Shown piece after piece: positions 25,301 to 38,800 of a stretch of 64,000 bases of DNA (positions within the stretch are counted from its first letter, which is position 1; every line of letters begins with the position of its first letter). This stretch comes from Sipunculus nudus. Lineage: Eukaryota; Annelida; Sipuncula; Golfingiida; Sipunculidae. The notes under the pieces are model-generated. The model searched no databases and was not told the DNA's origin. It was given only the letters and a program-made list of their open reading frames with translations. The stretch covers positions 64,895,176 through 64,959,175 of the forward strand of contig CM049316.1 in the NCBI GenBank assembly GCA_026874595.1, given 5' to 3'. The position numbers and the translations under genes are program-made.

Positions 25301-28300
25301 TGAGGCTTTTCAAAGAAGTTGGTTCTGTGACCTTGACCTTTGACATTGTGACCTCAAAATAATTATGGTTCTTCCCCTGTTGGTAGGTGAGCTGTATGTG
25401 AAAGATGGAAGGTTTGGGATGAAAATTTTGGCTAAAAGAATTATTTCTGGGGGGTGCAAAAACACCCCATAACTTCGAGAATATAGGTCGCAGTGACCTA
25501 ATTTCAGGTTTGCAAGGAGATCTTTTTAGAACCTCTAAGACTGCATAGGGTTCATGGCCCTAGCCCCTATGGTTACGATTTGTGCCCTGCTCACGGACGG
25601 ACAAAGACCCATTGCTATAGCCCAGCATGACTGAAAGTCAGCTGAGCTAATAAAACATGGCTATTAATTCCCAAGCTAGTATCTATTGAATGTGAAAGCT
25701 TAAGTGACATGCATCAGATACTCTATAGTATATTAATTAGGCTTCCACAAGGATTGAAGGGCAACCCAATCCTTACACTAAACACTTGGGTTGTTGTTGT
25801 AAAATTTGAGTAAAACACTGAAATACTGGCTTGCTTCATCTTCATGGGGGTTGAATTTTTGTGATTTTCTCATTTTCAATGTTTCTCAAGGGTTTCATTT
25901 TTGTGATCTTACCATACATTATCTTCACAGAGTACAATTTTTATATTAAAAATATAAAATAGTGAATAAATTGTAAAAAGCAAAAAATTGATATTATGAC
26001 TAATTATAAATATTGTATGTTAATGTTTGTCTAAGATTGGTTTGGTACTTATTCAGATTTTTTAATTATCTGTCAATAATGAAAGTTTACATATACATAT
26101 TCAATATTCTGATTATTCACTAGGATCCCTGTCCAAAGTAATACATATTACACATATTACTTAATAATAATATAATTCAATCATTAACTGATGGATAAAC
26201 ATGTGTTGGTTATTGTCAGATCGCGAAAATTGATCCCTCGTGAAACAGTGAAAAAAATGAAAATCACTAAATGTTTACCTCGCGAATATAAAGCTAACCA
26301 CAGTATAATATCTGATATGATTTACAAAACAGACGTTTGATTTACATGTAACATGAAATTTGTTATAATTATTGTTATCAATATTTTGTCTTTAGACATT
26401 TTTACGGTACAGGTATTGATTACAGACAGGAGTGGCCAAAGAGTAGAAATGACTGTTTTCCTTTGTATTTATTCACGAAGGTTTATTTTCCCGATAATTT
26501 CTGCTTCATAAAAATAATGAATCTGTAACCCTTGTGAACAGAAAGCAAACTGCAGTATGTAATTACATGAGTACATGATACATTAAGGCAGTACTTATTA
26601 CTGATGTATGTAGTACCCTGTGGTAGGACTGGAGGTAAACTTACGAGTACAAGGTGCACTTGGTAGATCAGATGAGGCTCTGTAGTATTTCTCATCACAC
26701 TGACACCAGATGTCACCACTGAGGAACGAATGGCTGTGCTCTGGACAGGCTGAACAACCATGGTTTCCTACATCTGCTTTGAATGTTCCCGGCTGACAAG
26801 CTGTTTATGAGTAAAATATAAATAGAATTACTGATACCTACAGAAATTCTAGTGGTCACTGCATGAGGCTATCGGTACCAGAGACCCTGGCACATGGTGG
26901 CTAGTAGTGTGCTCATTGCTGGTAGAAAAGGCTAGATTGAACTGTATAGATTACTCTTGACATTTCATCTGACATCATCCAATGGTATAAATAGTGTATA
27001 TATTGGAGGCTCAATGTATAATGAAGCTGGTGTTGGCTGAGATTAATGCTATCTGTTATATTGCTTGCTGTTCATAGCAACTCTAAATAAACGCCATTCA
27101 TTTAATTCCTAAGACACATATTCACTACAAACATGACAAAATGACATAATTTAAAAATAAAATCTGAAAACAACTTAAATCCCAAAGCTGCTTCAAATGT
27201 CAATAACTAGTCTAAAACCTTATTGAATATGCCTTCAAATTCAAGGATGATCTTTTTTTACAAATAGTCAAAAGACATTTAATAAATACTCTCAGTGTAG
27301 GAGCTAAAATGAAAAAAAAAAAAAAAATTTTATTACAACCATCCAAGAGATAAAAAAGTTTTGAAAATTATGAATCTTTGATAAAACTAAAAACAAATCT
27401 GAAATATGCCAAACAGGTGGCTTGCCAATACTTTGAGATATTCTTCCAGAAGTCATGGATTACCTTGTGCAATACAAAAACATTTTCTCAGTCAGGGGTA
27501 CCAAAACTTTTTTGTTACCTTTTTCAAGTACTTTTTTGGTTGGAGTTACTATCTCCGTTTGGTAATGCTTACTAAATGTAGTATATGTACATCTGCAGAT
27601 TGCCATTCAAGTTTCTGACTACATGACAGTGCAGAATCACATGCTTCCTGTCATTTTATATCTTGATGTTAACCAGGCCTGGTGACTACTGCACCTGCAG
27701 GCCCTGGATGCATAATTGTCCCCATTGCTGGGTCATACCACCCAGGAACCCCTGAAATTTGTGATGGAAACAGAGCCGTTGGGCATGGCCTTCCCATTAA
27801 GCCTGTAGAGTGCTCACTCTAGGTGGAGGCCGATCATGAAAAATCTCACCGCCTCGGCTCATATTCTTACTCTTTATCTCCCTGCTTTGAGTCCTGTGCT
27901 CTACCACCGAGCCACAAAACCAAAAACTTACCTGTACATGATGGCTGACTGTCTGTGACTGTCCTCTCATATCCCTTCATACAAGAACAACCTCCTTCAG
28001 GCGTCACCCAATCACCATTTGATCTACACAGAGAACTGGGTGGTACATCCGCTTCTGCATGGAGAATACATTTCCCATATGCCTTCACTGAACCTGCAGC
28101 AGCGCCCTCTACTGGAGTCTCAGGAAACACTGCAAGATTTTCCTGAATTTGAGGACACTGCAGGAAGTGTACTTCAAAACTGATCAAGGCTGAACACACA
28201 GATTCAAACCTAAAACTGAAGTAGACACCATTTTCCTGGATTTCCACATGCCTCGTTTCATGGTAGATTGGTATCTTCTCATGGTTGAATGTTTCATTTT

Positions 28301-31300
28301 TTGGTGTAATTACATCAAGCAGTTGATAATTATCCATACCCCAGCCGGGATGAACTACAGAATCGTTATAACCGTCTGAACCTAAGTAGTACAACCTGAA
28401 TTCATTTTTACACCCTACGCAATGCCTCATGGTGAATCTGATATCAACTGTTAGATTGTGGCCTTGTTTTCGTGGAATGAACGGGGATCGTATCCAGTGG
28501 ACTGCTGTTGTGTTGACATCACACACTGAGATAGTTCTGATAACAGACTCTTTATCATTGTATGACCCTTCATCCATCTGAAAGAACAGTGGGATGGAAG
28601 TCTTGTTCAGATGATAATATATATATCATACTTATCATATGTTCATTATAATAAGATATTCATATTATAAGATACTGTGACATTTGAAAGGAAAGCTCAT
28701 CAATAATTTTGCTGATGCTGCATACCTGTACTCAAATATACTGCTTGTTACACAATCTTAAATTATACATAAAATCCCTTACAGTGATACAATCTCAAAG
28801 TGCTTTTGAAAATGTCATGATTCAAAGCATTGGTATTATTTCATTTCTTTGGCTGTCATAATTCCATATCTCATAATATGATACTTATCGTCTTATTTTG
28901 TTTAAAAATCAGATACAATCCATGGTTTAATATTATGACCAACAGTAAAGAGTTTCTCCATTATCCGTGAAAGATATCCTTATTTCTGACTGATACAACC
29001 TGCTATTTATGCATTTTCCCCTTCAACTTTATTTTAGCCAATTTAAAATAAAAACAAGGGACCTATGGGTCACTGTGCTCAGCTGACGTTAACATTGAAG
29101 GTAAAAATCTAAAATAATATCAAATGGAGATAAAGTGTAAGAGGAAGAGGTAATAAAGGCCATGGTTGGTTTATATGATTGGTTTGTATTGATGAGCAAG
29201 AAATTGTTGCAAAAAATATTTTGTGACCTGGCCATGTGTTTCCTAATGTTGAAACTAAAGCATGCGAGCAGTTTGTGAACAAATGATCTGTATTATTACC
29301 ATGATCATTAGTTGGTTTTTCGATTAACTGTTGACATTTCAGTAGTTTACACATTTGTTCAATTGAATCTATTTTTTTGTATAATATATATTATTAAATA
29401 TATGTATTTTTTTATTATGAAATGTATACAGTTGAAATATAGCACATATTTAACAACAAAAAACAGGGCAAACAAAGCCTGATCTCAAATTCTGCTGAGG
29501 CAGGAAAATAATGAACAAATGTTTGTTTTAAATCCTCATTTTTTTATCACATCAATATATATCTGAATATAAAAGTTGATTCATAATTCTCAATTGCATC
29601 ATCATAAATCTCAATCTTGTCAGATAACACCACATCATGCATACAAATGTTTATTTATTTTTTACCACAAAAATATATCTTTTAAATCTGCAAAACAATA
29701 AATATCTAAAAATAATACTTGATTTAGATTTCACAATTTTTAATTGTGTCTTTATTTATCCATAATGTGCTTCATATTTTATAATAATTTAAGCATACTG
29801 ATGGGTTCAATTATATTTGTTAAAATCATTTAAAAGAAAACTGATTTCTTTAAAAATGCTACATTACACAACATTGCATCTTCTGGATTACACCTTGAAT
29901 TATTTTTTTCAAGGAAAGTTTTTGCATATCGGAGTGGAAACAGCATTACAATTAAGGAGATACAGTGAAAACAATAACAATTACTGCATAACACTTGGTG
30001 GGTTGGGTTGCAGGGGGGGGGGGCGGGGGGGGGGGGGTTGATTGGGGTGGTGATATGAGAATAACTCTACACCTGTCACAGCAGGGGATCTCCCTCAATG
30101 ACTGTAACAAATCAGAAACCCTGGCATAGCTGACTTCCAGTGACCTGGAGTGGGACCCTGCATCTGTAATCAAAGCAAGTGACTACAGAAAAAAAAATCA
30201 ATAAGGCCCAAAAAAATTAAAGGTATGGTTCTCAGGCACCGCCCGCATCAATTTTAAACCCCCGCATCAAAAATTTTTATTTTGATTTTCAATAAAAACT
30301 TTCCAATTTTGAGCTGCTACCGCTCCGACATTTCTTTCAAGAAGATAAAACCATATAATTTCCTTTGTTTTGTAGTGCTTTTACTTATTTACAAAAATAA
30401 AACTGTTATTTTCATGCTTTTCCCTTATCATTTGACATTTCTATAGAAACATACCAAAAAATTTAAAATAAAAAAAGCGCCCGCCCGCATTGATTCCCGA
30501 AAAAAAGTGCCTGAAAACCATACCTTTTTTTTATTTTGGCCTAACTAGCTTAATTTTCAAGCTTTTATTTTCAAATTATAAATTTACATTTACAAACTAA
30601 ATATTTATGTTTACATGCTGTGAAAATTAAATCAATGGTGCTTACAGGAAAAAAACGTGCCATGGTCAAAGTTGGGCAAAATTTAAGGTACTGATTTTTT
30701 TTTTATGCTAATAACTTAAAAAATTTACAAAATTCAGATCTAATTCTGGGTAAACAATTGAATCTTAATTAAAAATAGTTATATACTTGAGAAAATACTC
30801 TAGTTTCCAAATTTTTCATGTTAAGTGAGTTATTATTTTTATTCTGATTTTTTACAAAGTCCATAATGTTTGGGCCCATAACTTAAAGAATTTATACTTT
30901 ACAGACTTAATTTCTGGCATGTACATAGGAACTATATAGAGGCATATTTATGGTAAATATGAGGAAAAACAGATGAGTGGTTTTGATATTAGGCAGTCCT
31001 GAAGTGTGAAAATAGGATTTTAATAAAAAATTGAGGTTTTTCCTTAATTTCTCAAAGGAATGAAGTCGCAAAGACCCAGTTTTTGGCTTGGTAGGAGATC
31101 TTGGGGCTATCTAACATTATGCTGAATTTTGGATTCCTAGGTCTTACGGTTTCAAAACGTGCCACATCTACGGACGGACGGACGGACGGACGGACGGACA
31201 GACGGACGGACGACGGACAATGGACCACGACTATAGCTCAGATGACTTATAGTCAGCTGAGCTAAAAATTAAGTTTATTATTCAAATCAAAATTAGTTAC

Positions 31301-34300
31301 CTTTTCTTTATGTGCAGTAGAATAGTTGGCCCAATCTGACAATGAACTTTTCTCTATGCTATCATATAAAACCACTCCTGTAAAACAAATGTAAATTAAC
31401 ATTAGAAAACATAATTTTGTGTTTGTACCATCCTGTCATTAGTTCTAGTAAAGCACTAAAATAATGGTACTGTTACAAGGTCATCTTGTGTATGTTCACT
31501 TGTAACACAGGGTGAGAGAGACACAAGACAAGACTGGTAGACACTTGACTTTATTCCATATCAACTAAGCATGTTGTTACAGCAGCAGGGTGGTCTCCCT
31601 CTCTTGTGCTGTCTCTGTGATTCTCTCTGGGAGAACTGCACACCATGCAAAACTTCTGACTCAAGAGTTTGGAATGACCTTCTCCATACATATTCATTTA
31701 CCCTTAGTTTGTCATTTTAAAAGAATCTGATTGGTGACCTAACACTGAATTGTGTCAATGTTGATGTTAGAATATTTTCATCTTAATCACATGGCTTTTT
31801 GGAATGTGGTAAAACAAGAGTTCTATTCTGCGATTACTAAACCAGACGTAATTGTACTCATCTCACTTGACATAACAAATATCACCATCTGAACAACATT
31901 TATAATAATGCCCTGGCAGGTTCAAGTCAGAGTGACATCAGTGGATTATGATTACTGTCACTTTGTAGGTCTTTATGAAAACATTACAGGGGAGGCTAAA
32001 TGACTGGGTGGTTACTTCAGTTCTCTTTTTAATCAAACTCCTGGAACAAAGCATATCTCTGTCTTTCTGAATATCAGTCCTCATTAATCTTGGATACCTT
32101 CTGAATGAAATTTAGAAACATTCCTTTAAATATTTCTTAAGTCATAAACATGCCATCTCCTACTTCATTACATATTTACTTGTTATATATAGCTAGGGAC
32201 ATAGAAATCTACTAATTTAAACTGAATATTGATGATTAAAATCAATCAGCAGTTGATAGGCATCATGATATGACAAGTGAACAATTATTTAAACAAGGGA
32301 CCCATGGGTCACGGCGCTCAGCTGATCGTGATTGGACCATAAATGTTTCTCCACTGTGATACTATATCGAGTCTATAAAGCTTATGAATATCATGGACAT
32401 GTTGGGCTATTATAAACGAATGTAATGTAATATGTGAGTAAATGATAAATGAAATAACCTGACTGATGGATTAATAGAGTCATATATAGTGGTTTATTTT
32501 TTATTTATTAAAGAGGTGTAGAAAATTGTGATATATTTGAGCAAATATGAATGCAATGACAGCAGTAATAAGCAGTAGTAGAATGATGATAAGGCTATTT
32601 GTTGAAGGATCTAAAGTGTATGGGAGTCTGCAAGCTTTCAATTTGACAGATATGATGTTATGATTAACTATGCTGATGAAGTGATTTATGAATTTGTGAC
32701 TGTATGACACAATATCTCTTTAGTCTTGACAAGGTACATTATTGTGATGCCCACTATGTCTACATATTACACAATATTGACATAAATTCTGGCATGTACA
32801 TAGGTACCTATGGACGAATAGTTATACAAAATATTAAAGTATGAATATATCTGATTCATCTTGTTCTTGCTTACTGAGGCTGACTTTGGGATGGGGTTCG
32901 GAGAAGGGAAAAGTGAGGGCTGCACGAAGGTGGATGTAGAAATATTCTATTGTAATGTTTTTCATTTATATAAGAATATGAAAAGCTAAGAGGAAAGGGG
33001 CCCTCCTACTTGGTTATAGTAAAGTTCTAAATATATGATTGCAAACTAATACTCTGACAAGACTGTCATGAAGAAAAACAGTAAAAGTTTTGAGATACTG
33101 TAATGTATGAAAATTTACAGATGGAAAATTTACAGATGGACAGGCAAGTGGACAGAATGGACTAATACCTTTATTTCACTTTCAAGGGAATAATGCATTT
33201 AAGTTTATATATAAGCCTATTTTTTTTAAGCATATCCACTTTTTCCATTAAGAAGTTTTTATCTGAATCATTTTTTTTTTATTTACAGGTTTTATAAATT
33301 TTAAATGAAAAAACCTGAAAATATAAAATAAAATATTAGAATTGTTGCAAAAGTTGCAATCATTATATATACAGAGTAAAAAACTGAAACTATAAGTTAA
33401 AATATTAGAATTGTTGCAAAAGTTGCAATCATCATATATCCAGAGTGTAGCTCATATTGGGTCATATTATGCATACACATATTTTATTATTTTTTAATCA
33501 TAAATGTTTAAACTGAATTTAAAAGAAAATAATGCCACAACATGGCATCTACAAGAATATTCCTTGAATCACTATTAAAAAGTTTTGCACATTGGAGTTT
33601 TCAGTACCTGCTTAATTTTATTCACCAAAATAAAATAAAAGATTCAGTAAATTTGATAAAATAAAACATCTTTTCAAATAAAGTATACACACTGTTTGTT
33701 GAATGAGAAACAAACAATATCATTGTGCTAATTACTATCCAAGTTTCAATTAATTACTGAAATTAATAGTCAATTTCACACCTGGTGAAGTTTTTACACC
33801 TCTGAAGAACATCCACACTTTTATAGCAATACACCACTTTGTGGACACAATTAAATGTACACTTTAATCATTGTAACCCTGGTGGTACAATACAAAATCT
33901 AAAATGTAGCATAGCCTAGAATAAGAATGAATCACATACAGAAAATAATAACATTCATCTAGTTTATGCACCATCTGGGGGGGGGGGGGAGGGAGTGCAG
34001 AGCAGAGGGGAAGCCTGCTGGTAGTGGCCAAGCTGACCCAAGGCAAGCTGCCTGGGGTGGGTTACATAATGCAAGTGAAGGCTGTACTACTAGGTGGGCT
34101 AGATGTAAACAACACTTGACATTGTGTATGAAAACATGAATAAAAGCTATTCTTTCCAATCAATTTCTTTGAAATTTCAGATTTTAAAAGAATAAATCCT
34201 TATGTATATATGCTGTGAAAATTAAATCAACAGTGCCAAAGTTGGACAAAATTTAAGGTATTGATTTTTTATTTATGCTAATAACTTGAAAAATTTGCAA

Positions 34301-35761
34301 AATTCAGATCTAATTTTGGGTAAACAATTGAATCTTGATTAAATAAAGTTATATTCCTGAAAAAAAGTCTCTAGGTTCAGCAATTCTCATGTGAGTAAAT
34401 ATATTTCCTGATTTTTTAACAAACTGCATTATGTTTTGGCCCATAACTTCAAAATAATACCCAATACTAACCTAATTTTTGGTATGTTCATAGAAAATGT
34501 ATAAAAGAATGTGAATCCTAAATACAATCAAAAACAGATCAGTGGTTTTGATATTAGGCAGCCCTGAAGTGTAACAATGGCTTTTTTTATGGAAAACAGA
34601 GTTTTTTTTCCCTTAATATCTCGAAGTCCTGAACAAAGTCATAATGACCCAATTTTCGGTGTGGTAGGAGTTTTTGGGGACATCTAAAATTATGTCAACA
34701 GCCTGGGGAGCATAGAGATGTGCACTGAATGACCTACAGTCATCAAAGTGGACTGCTTGACAATGTAAGGGAATACAACAAGAGCCTCCAAAAAAATTCA
34801 ATAACTAGCCTAATTTTGCAGCTTTTGTTTTCAAATTTCAGATTTTAACAGATTACATCCTTATGTATACATGGTGAAAAAATAAATCCACAGTACTTAC
34901 AGGAAAAAAACGTGCCATGGCCAAAGCTGGGCAAAATTTAAGGTACCAATTTTATATTTTTGCCAATATTTAAAAAAATTTAACAAATTTTGATCAAATT
35001 TTTGGTATACAATTAAATTTTGATTAATATAAGTTGTATTACTGGAAAAAAGTCCCTACCTTTAACACTTTTGGTCTTAAGTGACCAAATATCTTCCTGA
35101 TTTTTTTACAAAGTCCATTATGTTTTGGCCCATAACTTTTTTAAATTATATAATACTGACTTAATATCTGGCATGTACATAGGAACTATATAGAGGAATA
35201 TTTATGGTAAATATGAAGAAAACCAGATGAGTGGTTTTGATTTTAGGCAGTCCTGAAGTGTGAAAATAGATTTTTAATAAAAAATTGAGGTTTTTCCTTA
35301 ATATCTTAGGGGAACGAAGTCCTATTGACCCAATGTTTGGCATGGTAGGAGATTATGGGGACATCTTACTGTGTGCCGAAATTCAGATTTGTAGGTCCAA
35401 CGGTGTCGAAACGTGCCAGTCTTACGGACGGACATCCAGACGGACAGACGGACGGACGGACGGACGGACGGACAGACAGAAGGATGGACGACGGACAATG
35501 GACCATGACTATAGCTCAGATGACTTATAGTCAGCTGAGCTAAAAATTTATATCAGAATACACATAGAAGTGAACAGCATAAAGTAAATAAGGACAAATA
35601 TACAGTACATCATTGCACAAAGTAAAGATAAAATGTCTTTACATGTAAAGAAATGGAACATTACCTCATTGCACTGATTTCCCATAAACTTGAAACTTAT
35701 GTAAAAGGTATATATGTAAATATGTGTATATGTATGTCCATGTATATAAGCACTATATCAT

Positions 35762-35811
<50 letters not shown>

Positions 35812-38800
35812 TATATATATATGCATGCATAATGTTTGGAGGACCTCAAACACCAACTTGGTTTTGAAGCACCTTGATGTAAATGCTTTCCTCTTGTACA
35901 TAGACAGACACAGGTCTCTATGGTTCAATATAGTAATTTTTTTTATTGTTTACTGAAAGTGATTCAACACAAATAATTATATGTGCACAGTTTTTATATT
36001 CCACAGAGCATGTGTTTCTCTGTACTGGTAACTTGAGTGTAAAATGTATTGTGCAGTTGAATTGTATATGTGAATGTTCATAGTTTCAAATATGTAGTGT
36101 TTATGAATGTTATTGTTTATGTGATGTTCCACTGTGTAAATACTTATAAATAATGACAATAAAAACTTAAACAAGGCCTACAGGCCTAATGAGAACCTGT
36201 GCATTGGGAAAAACACCAGGTATAATGCTTCAATGCTGGACCATTACTTTTCATGTATATGAACAATGCAAGTACTAAACATTTTGAATAAGAAACAATT
36301 ACACAAACATCACTGCTGAAATTCTGGCATGGGTGCACACAACACAAAAACGAGTGTAGCTGGCACCACCAGTCTTGTATACAACGAAGCTATCAGAGAT
36401 ATAACATATGCCAATTATCAGACTGATATATCAAACCCCTTCTGAGAAATAAGCAGGGACACACATTGTGCAAAAATTATTGTAGGTGGCACCACCAGTC
36501 TTATATACGACAAAGCTATTCGATATGTATAAATATGCCCAATTTCAGGCTGATATATCAAATTCCTCTGTAGAAATAAGCAGGCACATACACTGTGCAA
36601 AAGTCAATGTACGTGGCACCACCTGTCTTGTAAATGAGAATACCATCAAAGACGCAAAGACAGGTCAAAATATCAGTCCAATACATCAAACTTCCCCAGA
36701 GTTTGATGCACTGGGCTGACAAGGCTTAGGGGAGTAAGGCAGTTGCCCCTGAGTGACCTGTGACAAATTGCTGCCTCAAGCTACTGCACTCAGTGAACTC
36801 TTGACCTGTACCTGGCTAGACTGAGTGAACTTTTGACCTGTACCTGGCTGCACTGAGTGAACTCTTGACCTGTTGCATAATCTGACACAGTTGGCAGTCT
36901 GCCAAAGCTATAAATAGAATGCAGCTACTGCACTGAGTGAACTCTTGACCTATACCTGGCTGCACTTCTTCCAATCCTGGCACTGTGCCAAAACTATTTA
37001 TAGAGCTGACATCATCTTTGCTAATGGCCAACATCAAGGCACTGGCAAGTGCTTCCATCTGTACACAAAAGTGGTCCCTACTTGAAATAACTTTGAAATT
37101 TATTTTCCCAATACAAAATGCTTTTCAGCTGACTTTTTATAAAAAAGAAATCAGGAATATTTGTAAAATTATTACGGATGCATACTGAATGCAAAATTAA
37201 AATACAGATATATCTCATTGATGGCAAATTCTTGAATTGAGTAGGGATGCCAATTATTTATAATCCACGTACAGTTGTCTTTATATAGCCACAGAGAGCT
37301 GACTATCCATGATTGTAACATTGCCTGGTATGATAAATAACTTAAATCATAAATCTAATTTTTTTTAAAAGCTTTTAAAAAACTTTCTTGTCAATATTAA
37401 CCAAAGATAACCTGAAATCTAAATGTCTAATTGCATGATGTAATAGATGCTGATAAACTGGTGCCAGGCTAGATGTAACAGCATCACATAGCTTACATTT
37501 TGACTCAATTCAATTTCCATAATTCAGCCAAAAATCATTCATGTTGAACCATTAATGACAATTATTATAAGATTTATTGTAGGAATTATTCTTGTAAAAT
37601 ATTTTACAAACTGGCTTCAGTGGCATCCGTCAAAAAACGTTTCTCAGGTTTATAACTCATATAGGACGATACAGCAAACTGGCTCTGTTCAGCTTCCCGT
37701 AACTCAGCCAAAAAGCACTGAACCTAAACCATTTGAACAAACTTGAATTATCAATATCTGAGGATAATTAATGTGTGAGATTTAAGATTTTGGCCCAGTG
37801 GTTTTGAGAAGAAGATCTTTGTAGCCACTGAGCTAAAATGGGCTGTTATGGCATATGACCAAATTCAGCTTCCCATAACTTAGCCAAAATTCACTGAAAA
37901 GAGACCATTTGAACAAACTTCAGAAAGCACTACCCTAGGATCATTTCTGTGCGATATTAAACATTTTGGCCATATGGTTTCAGAGAAGAAGTTTTTTGTA
38001 GCTCTAAGTGTGATACAGGCACTGATGACCCTGTACAAAAAAGGCTGATGCAGGTACGCTCTTTACACAGCGCTTTACCTATAGGGCTACTACCTATATC
38101 GTAAGGCGCTGTTTCTTATGACCTCATATCCTGAATTGCTACACCAGAGGGGAGCACTGTATATTTGTCCAATCAGATGAGACCTTGTGCTGAAAGACAA
38201 AGCCAAGCGAGGAATACACGGAGCCAATCATGTTCATTTCGTTTTGTGTGACAGCTCATCACCCCGCCTAACTGTCTGAACAGGCCACAGGCTCAGAGAG
38301 AATTGCCCTTGACGTGGTTTGCTTAGGACCTTGGGCACATAGGATGCTTGGCCGGTGAGCTGTAATTCAAACGAAACGTAACAACAAAGGCTGTGTGCAC
38401 ACCTCGCTGGCTGGTTTCAGTTCTGCAGACAACAGATACACGGCTACACTAACATAGTCATAATTGTCATAATCGAATCGGTCGATGATGCGAGAATGCA
38501 GAGGGGGCAATTTAAATTTGACCGGAAACTCATCAAGCGGCGCTTGAAGCGCAGCAATGGATGGAGCCAGGATGCCTGTCGAGTGTTTGTTTATTGGCAT
38601 CTGCTTGGCTGCTTGTCACATCATACGCACATTTATTTCAGCGGACAACGAACCGCCATCTGGTGTCTAAATATATCATAAACGGTCAAAGCTGGCAGCT
38701 TGAAAATCAGTTGCTTCTTTAGAAGCGCAAGATTTCCGCTGCCTCGGGAGTATAGATGCAGGTGGCGCCACCAATACCTCGATTTCAGATATGACCGACG

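Larger units (their letters stand above)
18303..25650 (+). mobile_element. pearl/Helentron-like element carrying a nested 4.9-kb insertion
   Basis: The 5' end AACAAGTGACCCAAGGGTC matches 11094. The 3' end, with ACGGACGGACAAAGACCC and TCAGCTGAGCTAA, closes at 25650. The outer homology to 11094-13300 breaks at about 19592 and resumes at about 24538 with AAGAAAAATAGAGATGG. Native length without the insertion is about 2.4 kb. Confidence 0.65.

Noticed and set aside
36816-37058. Minus-strand frame starting MEALASALMLA considered as an Eph signal-peptide exon
   Set aside because: It has no donor in the required phase after the hydrophobic part and lies inside a repeated element. The exon at 41005-41056 fits phase, Kozak context and leader shape.
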